A DNA stretch of 64,000 bases from assembly GCA_947579665.1 (NCBI GenBank), contig OX388349.1, positions 22,972,459 to 23,036,458 of the forward strand. The letters are read 5' to 3'. This DNA is from Sympetrum striolatum. Taxonomy: Eukaryota > Arthropoda > Insecta > Odonata > Libellulidae. The notes under the pieces were generated by a model. It made no database searches and was not told where the DNA came from. It worked only from the letters and a program-made list of their open reading frames with translations. Positions 33,601-44,599 of this stretch are shown here, one piece after another. A program made the translations under genes and the position numbers. The number at the start of each line of letters is the position of its first letter. Within the stretch, counting starts at the first letter, position 1.

Positions 33601-33900
33601 CTATGCTTTATGTCATGAGCTCCTGAGTAAATTCATAAAGCCGCATTTTGGCCCATAAAGGTCTTTCAAGTATTTCTCTTGGCCGTGATAACCTCAGTGA
33701 CATAATACTGGAATTTGCGCTTTATTTCATTGTAATTTATAGTTCATCTTTCGATAGTGCTTCAGTACTCAAAATGATCAAAGCTCTCTCTATGCTTTAC
33801 GATATGAGCTCCTAAATAAATTTGTAAAGTCACGTTTTCCTCCAAAGCTAATTAGTGTGAGTCACAGTCCATCTTTTGATCGAGCATTATAACACCAAAT
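33601..33900. repeat. decayed tandem duplication, unit 189 bp
   Basis: CTATGCTTTATGTCATGAGC at 33601 recurs as CTATGCTTTACGATATGAGC at 33790, followed in both by CTCCT, AAATA/AAATT, TAAAG and CGTTTT/GCATTTTG-like blocks. About 140 bp later both copies show AGTTCATCTTTCGAT or AGTCCATCTTTTGAT. The period is 189 bp with two copies. No coding frame; function unknown. Confidence 0.75.
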
Positions 33901-34740
33901 TATGGATAAAAACTGGTATTTCTTTGGTTTATTCAGTACTATTATTGCTGCTATTTCTGTGAAAGTATGGCGTAAGGTAGAAGCGTTGAAAGCTCTATGT
34001 TACTGTTTACATTATACCGTTCATTGAATGATTAACGTTACATAATACAGTAACACCATCTTATATTTTCAAGCTCGACTTTGTGGATGATGCCATACTT
34101 AATAAATAAAGTAAATTGGTAATTAAGAGCCTCTAAATTGATAATTTCCTCATGAATTTTATTTATTTATATTTAATTTAACCGCGCAAATTATATTACT
34201 GTGGAAATTAAAAGGTTTATTTTATCTCTAAAAGGTGTCTCTATTTTATTAAAGATCATTAAATTGTTAAATGTGAAACCAGTATTGAGAAACATTATTT
34301 TGAATATCTATGGTAAAATTAAATATTTTTCTCTCAACAAACTTAAATTGATTTTAGGAAAGAGGTGATTTACATTCACATGATGTTAGATTAAACATTT
34401 ATGTGTAGAGGCTGACCTCCACATACCTCCTGACCTGAAGTCCACCGTTTCAAATATTTTGATTGGTCTTTGAAAAAAAAATTGAATATTAATTGAAGCA
34501 AAGTTTTAGATTATGTATTTCAATTCGTTGCATAGAGAAAATGTAAGAAAACCAAATCCATAGAAAGTTTAACAATGCTTAAAACTTGTGTGATCTCGGA
34601 GGCGTAACAGAGAATAAAATACAACCCAGCTCTTATAGTTACGTCAATTTAATGAACAGTTCGGTAGATAAAAGAAATGATTTTACGCCGGGCACAGAAA
34701 GAGCTTATCAAAGTAGCGTTAGAAAGACAGTTACATTCTT
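33901..34740. other. AT-rich intergenic DNA, no gene seen
   Basis: Nothing supportable beyond a weak 30-bp similarity of 34663-34700 (GAACAGTTCGG then GATAAAAGAAA) to 31053-31085. Confidence 0.5.
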
Positions 34741-36480
34741 TGGGTCCCTAAAATGAAATGTTTGTCGCCAAAAAAAAAAAATCCTAATTTTCGAAAGGTG
34801 TCCCAGAAACCCTCAAAAAAGGTAAAAATAATCATTTTCCTTATTTTATTCCCCGTCCCGTGTTCCGCGAACGCCGAAGAAGTAAATTTCGTTAAAATAT
34901 CACGACAAAAAAGTGACGGAAATAAGCCCATTTCGCCTCGCCTCTCTTCCCAAGATTTTTTTTCCGCGATCCAAAAAGTTTCGCCCTACAACGGAATAGA
35001 GGAAAACCGACATTACTGTTAATTTCGCCGGGAATAAATAATTTTCGATCCCTACCTCGATATGGCCTCTGTTTTTCTATCCGCGATCCTCATTCCCTTT
35101 ATATCCTTTGACAAGAGCTCCACCGCCTCGGGCCCTTAATCCTCTCCGTAAACGGGAGCGGCGAAAAACTTTCGGTCGCGAACGCAGGAAATTTTCCTGG
35201 GAAAGAGAGAGAGAGAGATATACACGGGATATACCCGGGGAAACGACGGGAAGACCTTAATCCGCTAGACAAAGCACTCGAAAAGACAATTTAACAGACA
35301 ACCGCGAGGGAGAACCTTATAAGTACTAGCGGGACGAGAAAAACTGTCCGTTAATGACGACTGGAAAAATTTGATTTTTTCCTCCCCCTCCCCAAAGCCA
35401 CCCCACCGCCGAAAGAACATACTTGGGACAATTGTTCGCTCGTTTCGCCCTCTTTGCCATTCATCACAGTTCCACCCCTTGTGCGCCAACCCCACCACGC
35501 CTCTGTTCCTCCGGCCGTCCATGATTTGCTCTTGGCAGGTGAAAGTCCCCCGAAAAGGAATTTCAGAAAGGCTTTTTAGCGAGAAATCTTTCTCTGTCAG
35601 AGTCAGAGAAAAATACGACGAATTCCTCCCCACCCCTTGTTGAAAACATTCCCCTACGAAACCGCCCCCTCTATAAAACCCCTTCCTTTATCTAAAAATC
35701 CCCGAACTCTACTTCTATCCAGAAGCCCTCCCCCGCTCCCCGGTTTAACCCCATCCTTCCCTGCCGATCTGCACCGTGACCTACCCATCCTGGTCCCCCC
35801 TTTCATCCATCCCCCACCCTCCTCCACTCCGCCTCATCCTTTTTATTAATTTTGAGAGAATCTTAAACACGAAATAAAGGGAGGGGTTAAGCGGAAAATA
35901 CAAGGCTGGTAGGGTTTCTCGGCAATGAAAAGAAAAGGGCTTATCTGGAGTGGGGCTGGGGAATTGGCAAACTTCAAAAGGAGCGAAGGGAAGTGGAGGG
36001 GGCAGTGGCAGGAGCAGATATCCGAGGGTGGGCGGAAAATACCCCCAAGACAATGAAATAACGATCGAAACCCCCCGTCTCCGGGTGGAATAGTTAATAA
36101 CTTTATAATGAGAGTATTGTTAGACTGAGGGAAGCTTAGGTCGGGATCCTTTTTTGAGGGGTCGGGCTCGGTTAGAGGTAGGGCTACCATCTTTCCAGAA
36201 TTCCGGAATACCAAAACCAGGGACGCGGACAAAGAGTTTGTAGATATATAAAAACAAAGGGGCTCGGGTTTGCTGGAAAGGAAACCCGGTTCGGCTGGTT
36301 CCGAGTTCCTCGGGATTACCGGTTTTGAACTTGGTTCTCGTCTTTCATCAGGTTTCTATTTATCGGGAAAAGTTAATTTCTTTTGTGTTGGAATCCGCCC
36401 GCAGAGAAATCCCTTGTGGCGTCTCATCTCCTGTTTCGATTTTTCATCCTGGATGAGGAAATACTGATGAACCTTGCGTT
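34741..36480. other. long GC-rich patch with a C-to-G skew switch
   Basis: The largest GC-rich block. From about 35.37 to 35.85 kb the plus strand is strongly C-rich (CCTCCCCCTCCCC, CCCCCTTTCATCC, CCCCCACCCTCCTCC); from 35.87 to 36.25 kb it is G-rich (GGGAGGGG, GGAGTGGGGCTGGGG, GGAGGGGGCAGTGG). The switch lies near 35.86 kb. A GA run (GAGAGAGAGAGA) is at about 35207-35218. Overlapping open frames of 65-128 codons on both strands follow from the low stop density and show no domain. No promoter or splice site could be argued. Confidence 0.55.
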
Positions 36481-37254
36481 GAGGAATCAAAGTTCTCGAA
36501 GATCATTTACGTCATTCCGCATCGTGCAAATGTAATCGAAAGGGTCATGCACGGTAATGAATTGTTACGAGAAATAGGAAGAACTGCTGGAATGATGAGC
36601 CTTTCTGTATTAATTTTATGCAGAAGAGAGAAAGCCTGCAAGCAATTATGTGAGCTTTGTATGTCTTTCTTACCCACTCCATCTACCCTATACTGATTTT
36701 CCAAGTAGTCATCATATGCCTTACATTTCCTATTGCTAATTTTATGCTGTTGTGTTATTATTATTATAATTATTTTCCACGGTTAGAATTCAGGTGGTAG
36801 CCATTGTTAATTTACCCTCTCACACGTAAATTATTACATTTAAAACCCTAAATAACATCACTATATTAACAAACAGTGTAAGGTCACGTTTTTAACAACA
36901 AGCAAGACTAATTTTAGCAAACACTCCCTAATACGCCACCTAATAAATTTACATTAGATATATTCTATAATTATGGTTCCTTTAATAAGTCACATGTAAC
37001 TTCATCAGTTTCTCAATCATCTCACTCACATATTATAGATTCATCAATATCTAAAGCAACACATCCAAACCCCCTTCCATACAATACATTTTTATAATAA
37101 CTTAAAGCATCTAAGTTTAAATTCTTCAATTGCTTTAGCTTATTCTTGGGTTAATACTTCTTTTATCATACTATTTTGTTGTTTTCTTTTCACAGCAATT
37201 CTTTAGTATCCTACTTTCTCCATAGGCAATTTCCCTGTTCCCTGGTATTTTAGC
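36481..37254. other. AT-rich DNA, possibly LINE 3' UTR on the minus strand
   Basis: A GTTATTATTATTATAATTATT run at about 36754-36774 would read as a TAA-type tail on the minus strand, about 500 bp downstream of the minus-strand LINE fragment at 37265. That geometry fits one element, but the connecting sequence has no family match, so the link is inference. Confidence 0.35.
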
Positions 37255-37264
37255 GTTGCATTTA

Positions 37265-37580
37265 CTTTGATCTTTTACCTCTCGGTACACGTGTCCCAAC
37301 ATTCTCAACTAAACGTCCTTTCCTATACTTCTCAAGCAGTTTCCCCTCCCTTTACAATCACTTTCTTCCTTCCCTTCTTTTTCTTTGAGTGCTTCTTTCA
37401 AATGCTTCTTTTATCTATCCTCCCCATCTCAAATTTCTTTCCACCATTCCTTCTGTCTCCCTTTTTCTCTTCAAACGAAACCTTTTCTTATTCCACCACT
37501 GTCCACGTTTCACACCCATTTATAAAGAACCTCCGTGCTGATGACATTTTCTTCGTTGGCTTTACTCTCATTTTAAGCTC
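37265..37580 (-). mobile_element. decayed LINE reverse-transcriptase C-terminal fragment, antisense
   Basis: On the minus strand 37497-37526 reads FFINGCETWTV, the conserved YGCETWT motif. About 200 bp further downstream (37270-37302) another frame reads MLGHVYREVKD, matching WLGHVLR----. Between them lie lysine-rich remains with stops, including a KFEMG that fits FEMW. Order and spacing agree with the family, and at least two frameshifts separate the blocks. The plus strand shows a 119-codon frame (37267-37626) that is only the pyrimidine-rich complement and not a gene. Confidence 0.7.
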
Positions 37581-38001
37581 TCTTAAGAACTCCACATATA
37601 CAGGGAAATATGTGAAACTGTACTAATTTTTTTCCACCCAACATAAACAGAGACGTAGCATAGTAATTAAACAAGCCCACCATTAAGACCTCTACTATTA
37701 ATATTCGGCCAAACTGTAGTATAATTTGCGTAACATTATAGTCAGCACGAAGATATTCCTGTAGTGGCTCATTTATTCTATTGGTAGAATATTGGGAAGA
37801 TCAATCAAGATCTCGTCTCTTAATCTTTTACTATTGAAAACACCGACAAAAACGCATTCATATAAAATGACTGATGCTTAGGTATTCCTTATTTTATGGC
37901 CAAATAATATTAATCAGAAGTCAACCTGGAATTGGAAACAGAAGGAAGGGAATTCTTATCCTAATGTTGAATATTATTGTCAAAGATTCCTTTTCAAAAA
38001 T
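37581..38001. other. intergenic DNA, no gene seen
   Basis: An A-box-like TTGGTAGAATATTGG near 37778 has no convincing B box after it. Confidence 0.45.
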
Positions 38002-38240
38002 ATTTCATAAAGTTTTTAAAAAGGTCTCAGTTTTCGTCTCACCGGAAAAGAAAACCACAATATTTTTTTCTCTTGTTTTCTAAGATGGACATCAAATATG
38101 TCTCAAATTAGGATTTTTTCTTATTCCGACATTTTAGAATTTTTGCACTCATAGCAACTTTCAATTGCTGTTTAGCCGTTCGGTCTTATTAATGATAAGA
38201 TTAATTATTTATTGATGGAAAAATGAAGACCTCACTTTCA
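38002..38240 (+). repeat. dispersed repeat family B, copy 1
   Basis: Aligns in reverse orientation with 45141-45394 across about 240 bp: ATTTCATAA-AGTTTTT, AAGGTCTCAG, AAGATGGA-A-CA-A, AATTAGG-TTTTTTC, ACATTTTAGAATTTTTGC, GTAGCAACT, TTCGGTCTTATTAATGAT and TTATTGATGGAAAAATGAA are matched. The 26-bp stretch at 38045-38070 also resembles 58920-58945. No coding frame, tail or TIR is evident, so the class is unknown. Divergence (about 25-30 percent by eye) indicates age. Confidence 0.8.
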
Positions 38241-38300
38241 TACATCTTGATAGTTATCTTTATCGGCCTTTAATTATTTTATTTCCTAACCACAAAATTC

Positions 38301-38365
38301 CGATTAACCGGGACTCTATACCCGAGTCCTTGGGTCAGCGCGGTAATTATTCTGCCACTGAGGTA
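38301..38365 (-). mobile_element. degenerate tRNA-derived SINE head, antisense
   Basis: On the minus strand there is an A-box-like CTCAGTGGCAG followed about 35 bp later by GGGTATAGAGTCCCGG, a decayed B box (expected GGTTCGA-TCC) still inside a complementary CGGG/CCGG T-arm-like context. Order and spacing match a tRNA head. No tail or target duplication was found. Confidence 0.45.
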
Positions 38366-39699
38366 AAATACAATTGAAGATTTTATTCGAAAGACCATTT
38401 TTAATCATCTGCAACATCAGAGTATAATAAATTTCCACTAGGAGTCTTATGGATGCATTCAAAGTTTACCTTAATGTACAGTGCTTAGAGTTGCTTGCAG
38501 AAGTACACTCATCCATCACTTTTAATGTTCAGCTGGGTGTTACCAATCGTTTAGTGAATAGTGATATAGTTCCCATTTTGTAGACCGCGTTTAGCTCTGC
38601 AGAGATTTTCTGTTTGATAGATGCTCGTGTATACTTTACGGTATCATTACAACCTCAACAGTAGTTGGTAATTAATGGATTGCGATTTCCAAAAGCTCAG
38701 TTTATACTTTACTATTGAACCCTGCTTGAAATATGGAAATTAGTTTTCCTATTTTAAACTGAAGATGAAAATGGATTTTCCGGATACTTATCTTTCAGGG
38801 TACCGAAATACATATTCATATTGGAATTAAATAAATCAATTAATGATTTATAGAGGTATATTAGCATGTCAAAAATAAAAAAAACTCCAGTTCGTTTCTC
38901 TAGGAATTAATTTGGCATAAGAACTGCTTTTTCCATTCTCATATTTTTCCAGCAATTGGGTGAATGCAAAACTAAATATAGGCTTAAAAATATTTAGCAG
39001 CAGTTCATCCATAGATTAGTTCTTAATGAAATCACCAGATACTATGTCTCTGTATGATTTTTGTTTGAAGTTTTTCATTAGACCAAGTTAATGAAAAATT
39101 ATCTGATTTGACATTAATAAAGTCCCAATTGTATGAATATCAAACATATTCAAATGTAATGCAAACCTCGGACAAATACTGCAATGATTTTTGCTATAAA
39201 TAGAAACCCTTATGTAATTTACTTTCATACCTTCCTATATGGTGGTGAGAAGTGAATTAAATTACTTTATTAGTTATTCGCTGTAAAATAAGTAAATGTA
39301 AATAATCTCCTAATTATAGGCTGTGATTATCAACTTTGCGAGTTAAAAATATCAGAATTATGAACTGTGGATGCGTTGAATATGAAGAAATTACCGAGAA
39401 ATAAAACCAGAACTGCTTTTTCTTCGTCTTGATATGCAGCTTACTCAATATCAATAAGTCGTTCCACAGACATTTGAATAGCAAAGGCTTCAAAAAGTTA
39501 CACTTTATTATACTTAGCTAAATATGTAAAAAATGTTGAACAAATAATTAGGATCGAAGTGTTTGGTTGAGTTATTAGTGCTTTGGAAAATTACATCTAT
39601 TATATATAGATGCTTCTCCGGATTCATTCATGGATATAGATAGGTATATAGATAGGATACTAATTCACTGGCTATACTACAAGCGTCATCGACTTGAAA
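38366..39699. other. AT-rich intergenic DNA, no gene seen
   Basis: A short ATAGAT-type repetition lies near 39634-39660. Nothing else supportable. Confidence 0.55.
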
Positions 39700-40320
39700 T
39701 TTTTACGAAAAATTGGCCATAACACGTAACCGCCAGAAAAATTGAGATTTTGAACTTCAATGTCATGGGTTCGATTCCAGAGGGCCTCAAAGTCCCAATT
39801 TTTCCCATTTGAATTCATTGCTTTGAATTTCGGGAATTAAAAAAAACTACTTTTCGGATAGCTAGAGAATCAAAACTCTAGGAGTTTATATATGTGGTCA
39901 TGATCTATAGAAAAAATAAATGACTTTCACGAAAAATATCCTAGGTTCGGTGCTAGGACGATGCGAATATCTGCCCTTTAAAATACATGGGGATAGTTTT
40001 TCATTAATTTTTTTGATGCACTTATCGAAATGATATGAAGTTCTTGCTTGGCTAGAAAATGTAAGGTAAGAATTGGTTTAAGAAAAAAAAATAGATAAGA
40101 CCGTACTATTCCTGGGTTCGATGCCAGAGCACATTAGTATTTCTCTCATAAGGAATATAAGGGAAAAGTAAGACGTCATTTGAGGCAGTTGCAGCTAATA
40201 TTTCTGCTTGAATTTTCACACATAGTTAGAAATGGTGATCTTCTATTGTGCTGCATAGTAAGTATCACCGGGAAGACCCGGGTTCGATGCCGGACGAATA
40301 AATTGCAGCGAATATTAAGA
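39700..40320 (+). repeat. row of four tRNA-like (B-box) units, ~171-bp spacing
   Basis: Pol III B-box motifs occur at 39768-39778 (GGTTCGATTCC), 39944-39954 (GGTTCGGTGCT), 40115-40125 (GGTTCGATGCC) and 40281-40291 (GGTTCGATGCC). Spacings are 176, 171 and 166 bp. Three are preceded by A-box-like blocks: TAGCTAGAGAAT (39859), TGGCTAGAAAATG (40052) and TAGTTAGAAATGG (40224). All B boxes sit in short complementary arms (for example CCGG on each side of the last). Similarity outside the boxes is low, so the copies are old. Readings: an ancient tandem array of a tRNA-derived SINE, or repeated insertion of related SINEs. No tRNA fold fits, because the A-to-B distance (about 55-85 bp) is too long. 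Confidence 0.6.
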
Positions 40321-41422
40321 ATATTTTCAATCCATTTTTTTTTCTTTTGAGGACTCACTCTATATGATGCCGACTTAAAATTAGTGTTATCGATGTGCTT
40401 GCAGTATGCAAGGAACATTTTACTCGTATTTTAAATATCTGAGATTGTGTGGGCTCTATGAATACCTTATTTTTTCATCGGAGGATCGTAGTCGCTCGTA
40501 AAATAACAGGCTGTACAACTGGAATTTAAAGTAGCATCTTATGAAAATTCTTTGGTATGAAATACCGCAGCCTTTCATCAACATGGGAGAGTTGGTATCC
40601 TTATTGGGCATCGTGGGTGGGCAAGGGGGCGAAAATGAGGCAGTGGGAGGTCGCAACGGGGGCGGAACTTCCAGGAAAGAACGATTCCAAGAAAGGGAGG
40701 CCTAAGACCCGTTATGGGAGTCTTGTTTGCGACGATTATTCCATTACTCGGGACAAAAACAAAGTAGTTTCGTCCTCGTGCGTGTTTTTTTCCTTCCGAG
40801 TGGAATGCCGCATGCTTTTTTCTCCGGGGAACGGAGCGAAAATTTGAGTCGGCGATAAATTTTTTCGAGATATTGCGCTGCGTGGGCAAATATGTCTCAA
40901 TTAAAACGTCAGCCTTAAGGGAGGTTTGGGATTGAAATAAAATGTGAGAGGAAGGGTTTGATGGTGAGTTGTTGCGCTTTGAAAACTAGCCTCGGCGAAA
41001 AGTGGAAGCTGTTGTGGAATTACGGCTTTCGTTTGTTTCCCCAGACATGGTTTTCACTTCCTGGACCCGCCATCAATCTTGCATTATTTGGTTGGCCGAT
41101 TATCTCCGCAGAAATGTTGATGCTATTATATACTTAGTCGCTGATGTTTACTTCTAAAAGACTTTCTCCGATTCCTCCTGCTGCTGTCTTTACCTCTTTG
41201 ATTCATGCTTAAAATGTTTCTTCGATCTTCTTTACCTTCCTCACCTGCAAAAAGATGGGTTGTCGTTTACAAAAAAATCTCTATTCATGTAGGATACCGT
41301 TTGATTTTTATTGGCTGCATCTTCAATTTCTCTTTAAGCATTTGACAAAATGTATTTTGATATACAATCTCTTCATATAAAGAATTTGGTTAAGTGATAC
41401 TTGGTGGAACTTCATCATCAAC
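40321..41422. other. GC-richer patch then AT-rich DNA
   Basis: 40540-40870 is GC-rich and G/A-skewed (GGGTGGGCAAGGGGGCG). Frames of 66-103 codons overlap on both strands with no known motif. From 41.1 kb it is AT-rich. No gene assigned. Confidence 0.45.
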
Positions 41423-41618
41423 GAATTTTTATTGTAAGACTTGTACGGATTCCACATTAATAGATATAAACGTTTACCGGTTACGGCATAAAATCATGTC
41501 ATCCTCAGAACTGCTCTGAACTCAGAACAGTTCTGAGGATGGCATGATTTTATGCCGAAACCGGTAAACGTTTATATCTATTAATGTGGATCTGTACAAG
41601 TTTTGCAATAGAAATTCA
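41423..41618. mobile_element. near-perfect 196-bp foldback element
   Basis: Arms 41423-41519 and 41522-41618 are inverted copies with only a 2-nt loop (41520-41521) and about ten mismatches over 97 bp. Blocks such as CGTTTACCGGTT, GGCATAAAATCATG and CATCCTCAGAACTG recur in reverse complement. Each arm carries a hammerhead-like unit pointing outward: the plus-strand copy has an intact core, while the minus-strand copy has GTAA in place of GAAA. The structure is therefore two head-to-head units, as expected for an inverted dimer of a small retroelement end or a MITE. The high arm identity suggests recent formation or gene conversion within the palindrome. No target duplication is clear. Confidence 0.9.
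41530..41569 (+). ncRNA. hammerhead-ribozyme-like motif, intact core
   Basis: GTT (helix I), CTGAGGA (41533-41539, matches CTGANGA), spacer T, helix II GGCAT-GATTTT-ATGCC (5 perfect bp), GAAA (41557-41560), self-complementary helix III ACCGGT, A17 (GTA triplet), then AAC, which pairs with GTT. All conserved core positions are present. The unpaired base before helix II and the loopless helix III are shared with the motif at 32090-32132. On the opposite arm the mirror copy (minus strand) has the core CTGAGGA but GTAA instead of GAAA. Known hammerheads in Penelope-like elements have a similar minimal layout. Activity is unproven. Confidence 0.55.
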
Positions 41619-43296
41619 TCTCTTCATACCTTTTACTCATGAAAATTCTGATATCTAATTCAAAATTGTTTGCGGAATAAATTTTTACTGGTTTCCTTGT
41701 TTTTGTAGGTAGTATTTCTCTACTTCTCTGTATAAATTATTTTTGGTCACAAGAAATGTAATTTTTATCATTCTGGGACTCAAATGAAATGAATTTATTT
41801 CTTGAGTGCGATTTGTCCTCATTATTGTTCTAGTATCATCGAGTATGAAGAATTACTAATATTTGGAAACATTTTTATACACTTGTACTACAATTTTAGA
41901 GGATAGTTATTTCATTTTTATTCAAATCTTCGATTGTCGTAGGAAAGGTAGCATGAATTACAATACGATGGATGGATGGTATGCATTATTATGAATGATA
42001 GTATATTAGTTTTCAAATCGAATATTTGCCCCGACCATTACCACTATGCAAGTCTTGCACCTAATAACCTTTAACATGGGACAGAAATTAAAATGTCCAG
42101 AAGAATTATTAGTTTCATTATGAAAAAAAATCTGGTTCGAATAACCATTCATGAACTGTGAAAAATTTAGGGCTCAGGTGTTAGATCCGGAAAACATATG
42201 GCGGAAATTATTAATGAACGGTGTATTAATTGAGGCAATATATTAAAGTGTTCCAATTTAGTCACATTTAATAGGTCCCATTAAAATTTCATTTTATTAT
42301 CTTTCATGAATTTATTCCCTCCTTCGAAAATCCGAAATTTTTCCCTATTGCATACTTTATAGAAACGTCATTTCCTTCGTCAAAAATGTTAAACATGTTC
42401 TATTGTTAAAGCATTTTATTAAAGGAAAATTATATTCTACGTGATGCGCTATAAGTAGATTTTCGTTTCGCTTATTCATGGTGTTTCTTTTTGAATGTGC
42501 TATCATATAAATCTACCTGTGATGCTAATAATGAACGATAAACTCTACACACAATGTAAAAGTGCTCACGCTACCAAGAAAATGTTCTTGAGGCTTGAGA
42601 TAGCTTAATAGATAATTGATAAATAAAAATACATAGATGAGTACAATAATTTATATTCAAGTATTTTTTCTTTTCTAAGAAAATATTGAGGAATTAAACA
42701 GTTAAATCAGTATTTGCCTTGAAAAACTAATTATCATTCCCTATTCTGGAGACCTTTATGCACGATGATATACATGGCATATAAACTTCATTTAACCTAA
42801 GGAATGGTTCGAAGAATATATATTTTAATTTTATTTACTACTAATGCACAAGAGTATTTTGGTTTAAGGTCAGTCAATATTAAGGAGATTTGAATGCCAA
42901 CATTATCATGTAATTGAATTAATTAGTATAATATACCAATGAATTTGATTACAAATCAATTTACATACGTACTTTATCAAAGTTACGTTGGTTAATTTTA
43001 ATTATTTTTTGATGTGGAGCATGACTCATAAATTGTTTGTCATTTGTTTTTATAAAACAAATAAATTTTATAAACTTTACATTTATAGGGTCTACTTCAG
43101 AATGTTCTAAGACTACAATTTTTATATTCAGATAAATATATTGGAAATGATGTATGGCTTACATACTAAGCTAAGCGCCGATACTTCATTCCCTCGTTCA
43201 TAAGCGTTTATATTGATGTCAGATAACCGTAATGGTTTGCCGAGAGAAATATTTATTTTTCGACGTGATCAAGATTCCAGCCTTGAGGCAGATTCT
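41619..43296. other. AT-rich intergenic DNA, no gene seen
   Basis: Nothing supportable. Confidence 0.55.
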
Positions 43297-43522
43297 AGCC
43301 TGACCTTTCTATATTGCCCTTCCAAACTTTTTCTTTTCATCTTGTCGTAACTTCCATCCTTTTGCGCCTTTCAAAAATCCCTTTCCATCTCCCGTAAATC
43401 CCTTTCACGACTTACTTTGGCAGTCCACGACCTCTCAAAATCTGACCCTTCCACTCTTCCGCTCTCTTCCCAATTTCTGTAATTAAACTTCTCTATTAAC
43501 GTTCAAATTAGAATACCTCATC
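43297..43522 (-). mobile_element. decayed LINE reverse-transcriptase C-terminal fragment, antisense
   Basis: In one minus-strand frame interrupted by stops: DEVF (for NEEVL), RSLITEIGKR (for RSL---I-KR), WKGQILRGRGL (for WIGHILR--GL), a stop, then VVKGIYGRW (for VVEGKI-G). Spacing matches the family exactly. This fragment lies about 1.1 kb from the next LINE piece (44600) in the same orientation but repeats the same domain, so they are separate insertions. Confidence 0.72.
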
Positions 43523-44599
43523 ATCTCTTTTTTTACGTGAGATTCTCTTTAATCTGCGTCATGTCATAACATCATACGTTCCCGACGTGTACAAATCATG
43601 TAAGACACCTTTTCCGGCGGGCTTGAAGCCTCAACGGAAATATATTTCAATCTTTGACATTCGTTCGTTTATAACTTTCTCTGCATTGGTGGACGATAGC
43701 CTTGGGCTCCGAGAAGTACACCTCGTACAATGTCTAAAATGGAGAGAAATATGATATCGTATGAAAAATCCTTTTTAATTGCAGAAATTCAAATAAGGTA
43801 TCAACAGGAGAAATCAAAGGAAGGGAATCAGCCCTAAATTATTTACATATATTACGCTGAACCAAGTCAATATATTTGATATGAACAAGCTAAATCTTTA
43901 TCCATATTTAAGTTTGTATATAAACTAATTTTAGATATTTAATTGGTTACATTATGGAGACATTGAAATACATTTACAGGAATGTACAAATTAACCTTTG
44001 AAACAAGTAAATCATAATGTTTAACAATTAAGGAGCGTAAAGAAACAATTTGCGAGGGGCAAAAAGTAAATGATATTGTTCAATTGCATTTATTATTTCA
44101 CAAATCTTGTAAGAAATTTTTACTGTTCCATTGCTCTTTTCTTATCACAAAATTCAGTCTATAGTTCATATATTAGTATGTTGTTTAATTATCATTTATA
44201 GTACAGTACAGCGTAGTATAACAGTATGATCGTCCTTCGATATGATGTTACACGAAACTGGAAGAATGCAGATGTGACGTTAGTCGTCAGTCATGAATAT
44301 TAATACTTTTTTACCAAGCTAAAATCATTTAGGGCTCTATTTTTATACGAATGTTTATTTTACGGCATACTAGTTCTTTTAATACTATAATTACGATTTA
44401 AATGCGTATTTTACTCAAAATGACGCCAAACAAATTGATATTCTTAAGCAAAATATTGATTTAGTCTTACCACTATAAGATTTACTCAGCAAATTCAACG
44501 CTTCAGATTTATTACCATCTAGTGTTACATTCTTTGTATCCCTGCGGCAGTAACAAAGAATCCTCGAAACTGCACTGAGTTCTATTTGAGAGAAAAACC
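43523..44599. other. AT-rich intergenic DNA, no gene seen
   Basis: Nothing supportable. Confidence 0.5.

Noticed and set aside
34663..34700. Match to 31053-31085 as a repeat family
   Set aside because: Only about 30 bp with gaps; too weak to separate from chance.
35265..36232. Open frames of 70-128 codons on both strands
   Set aside because: Proline/serine/leucine-rich translations of C-rich DNA without recognisable motifs.
37267..37626. 119-codon plus-strand frame
   Set aside because: It is the complement of a LINE reverse-transcriptase remnant; the minus strand carries the real motif GCETWTV.
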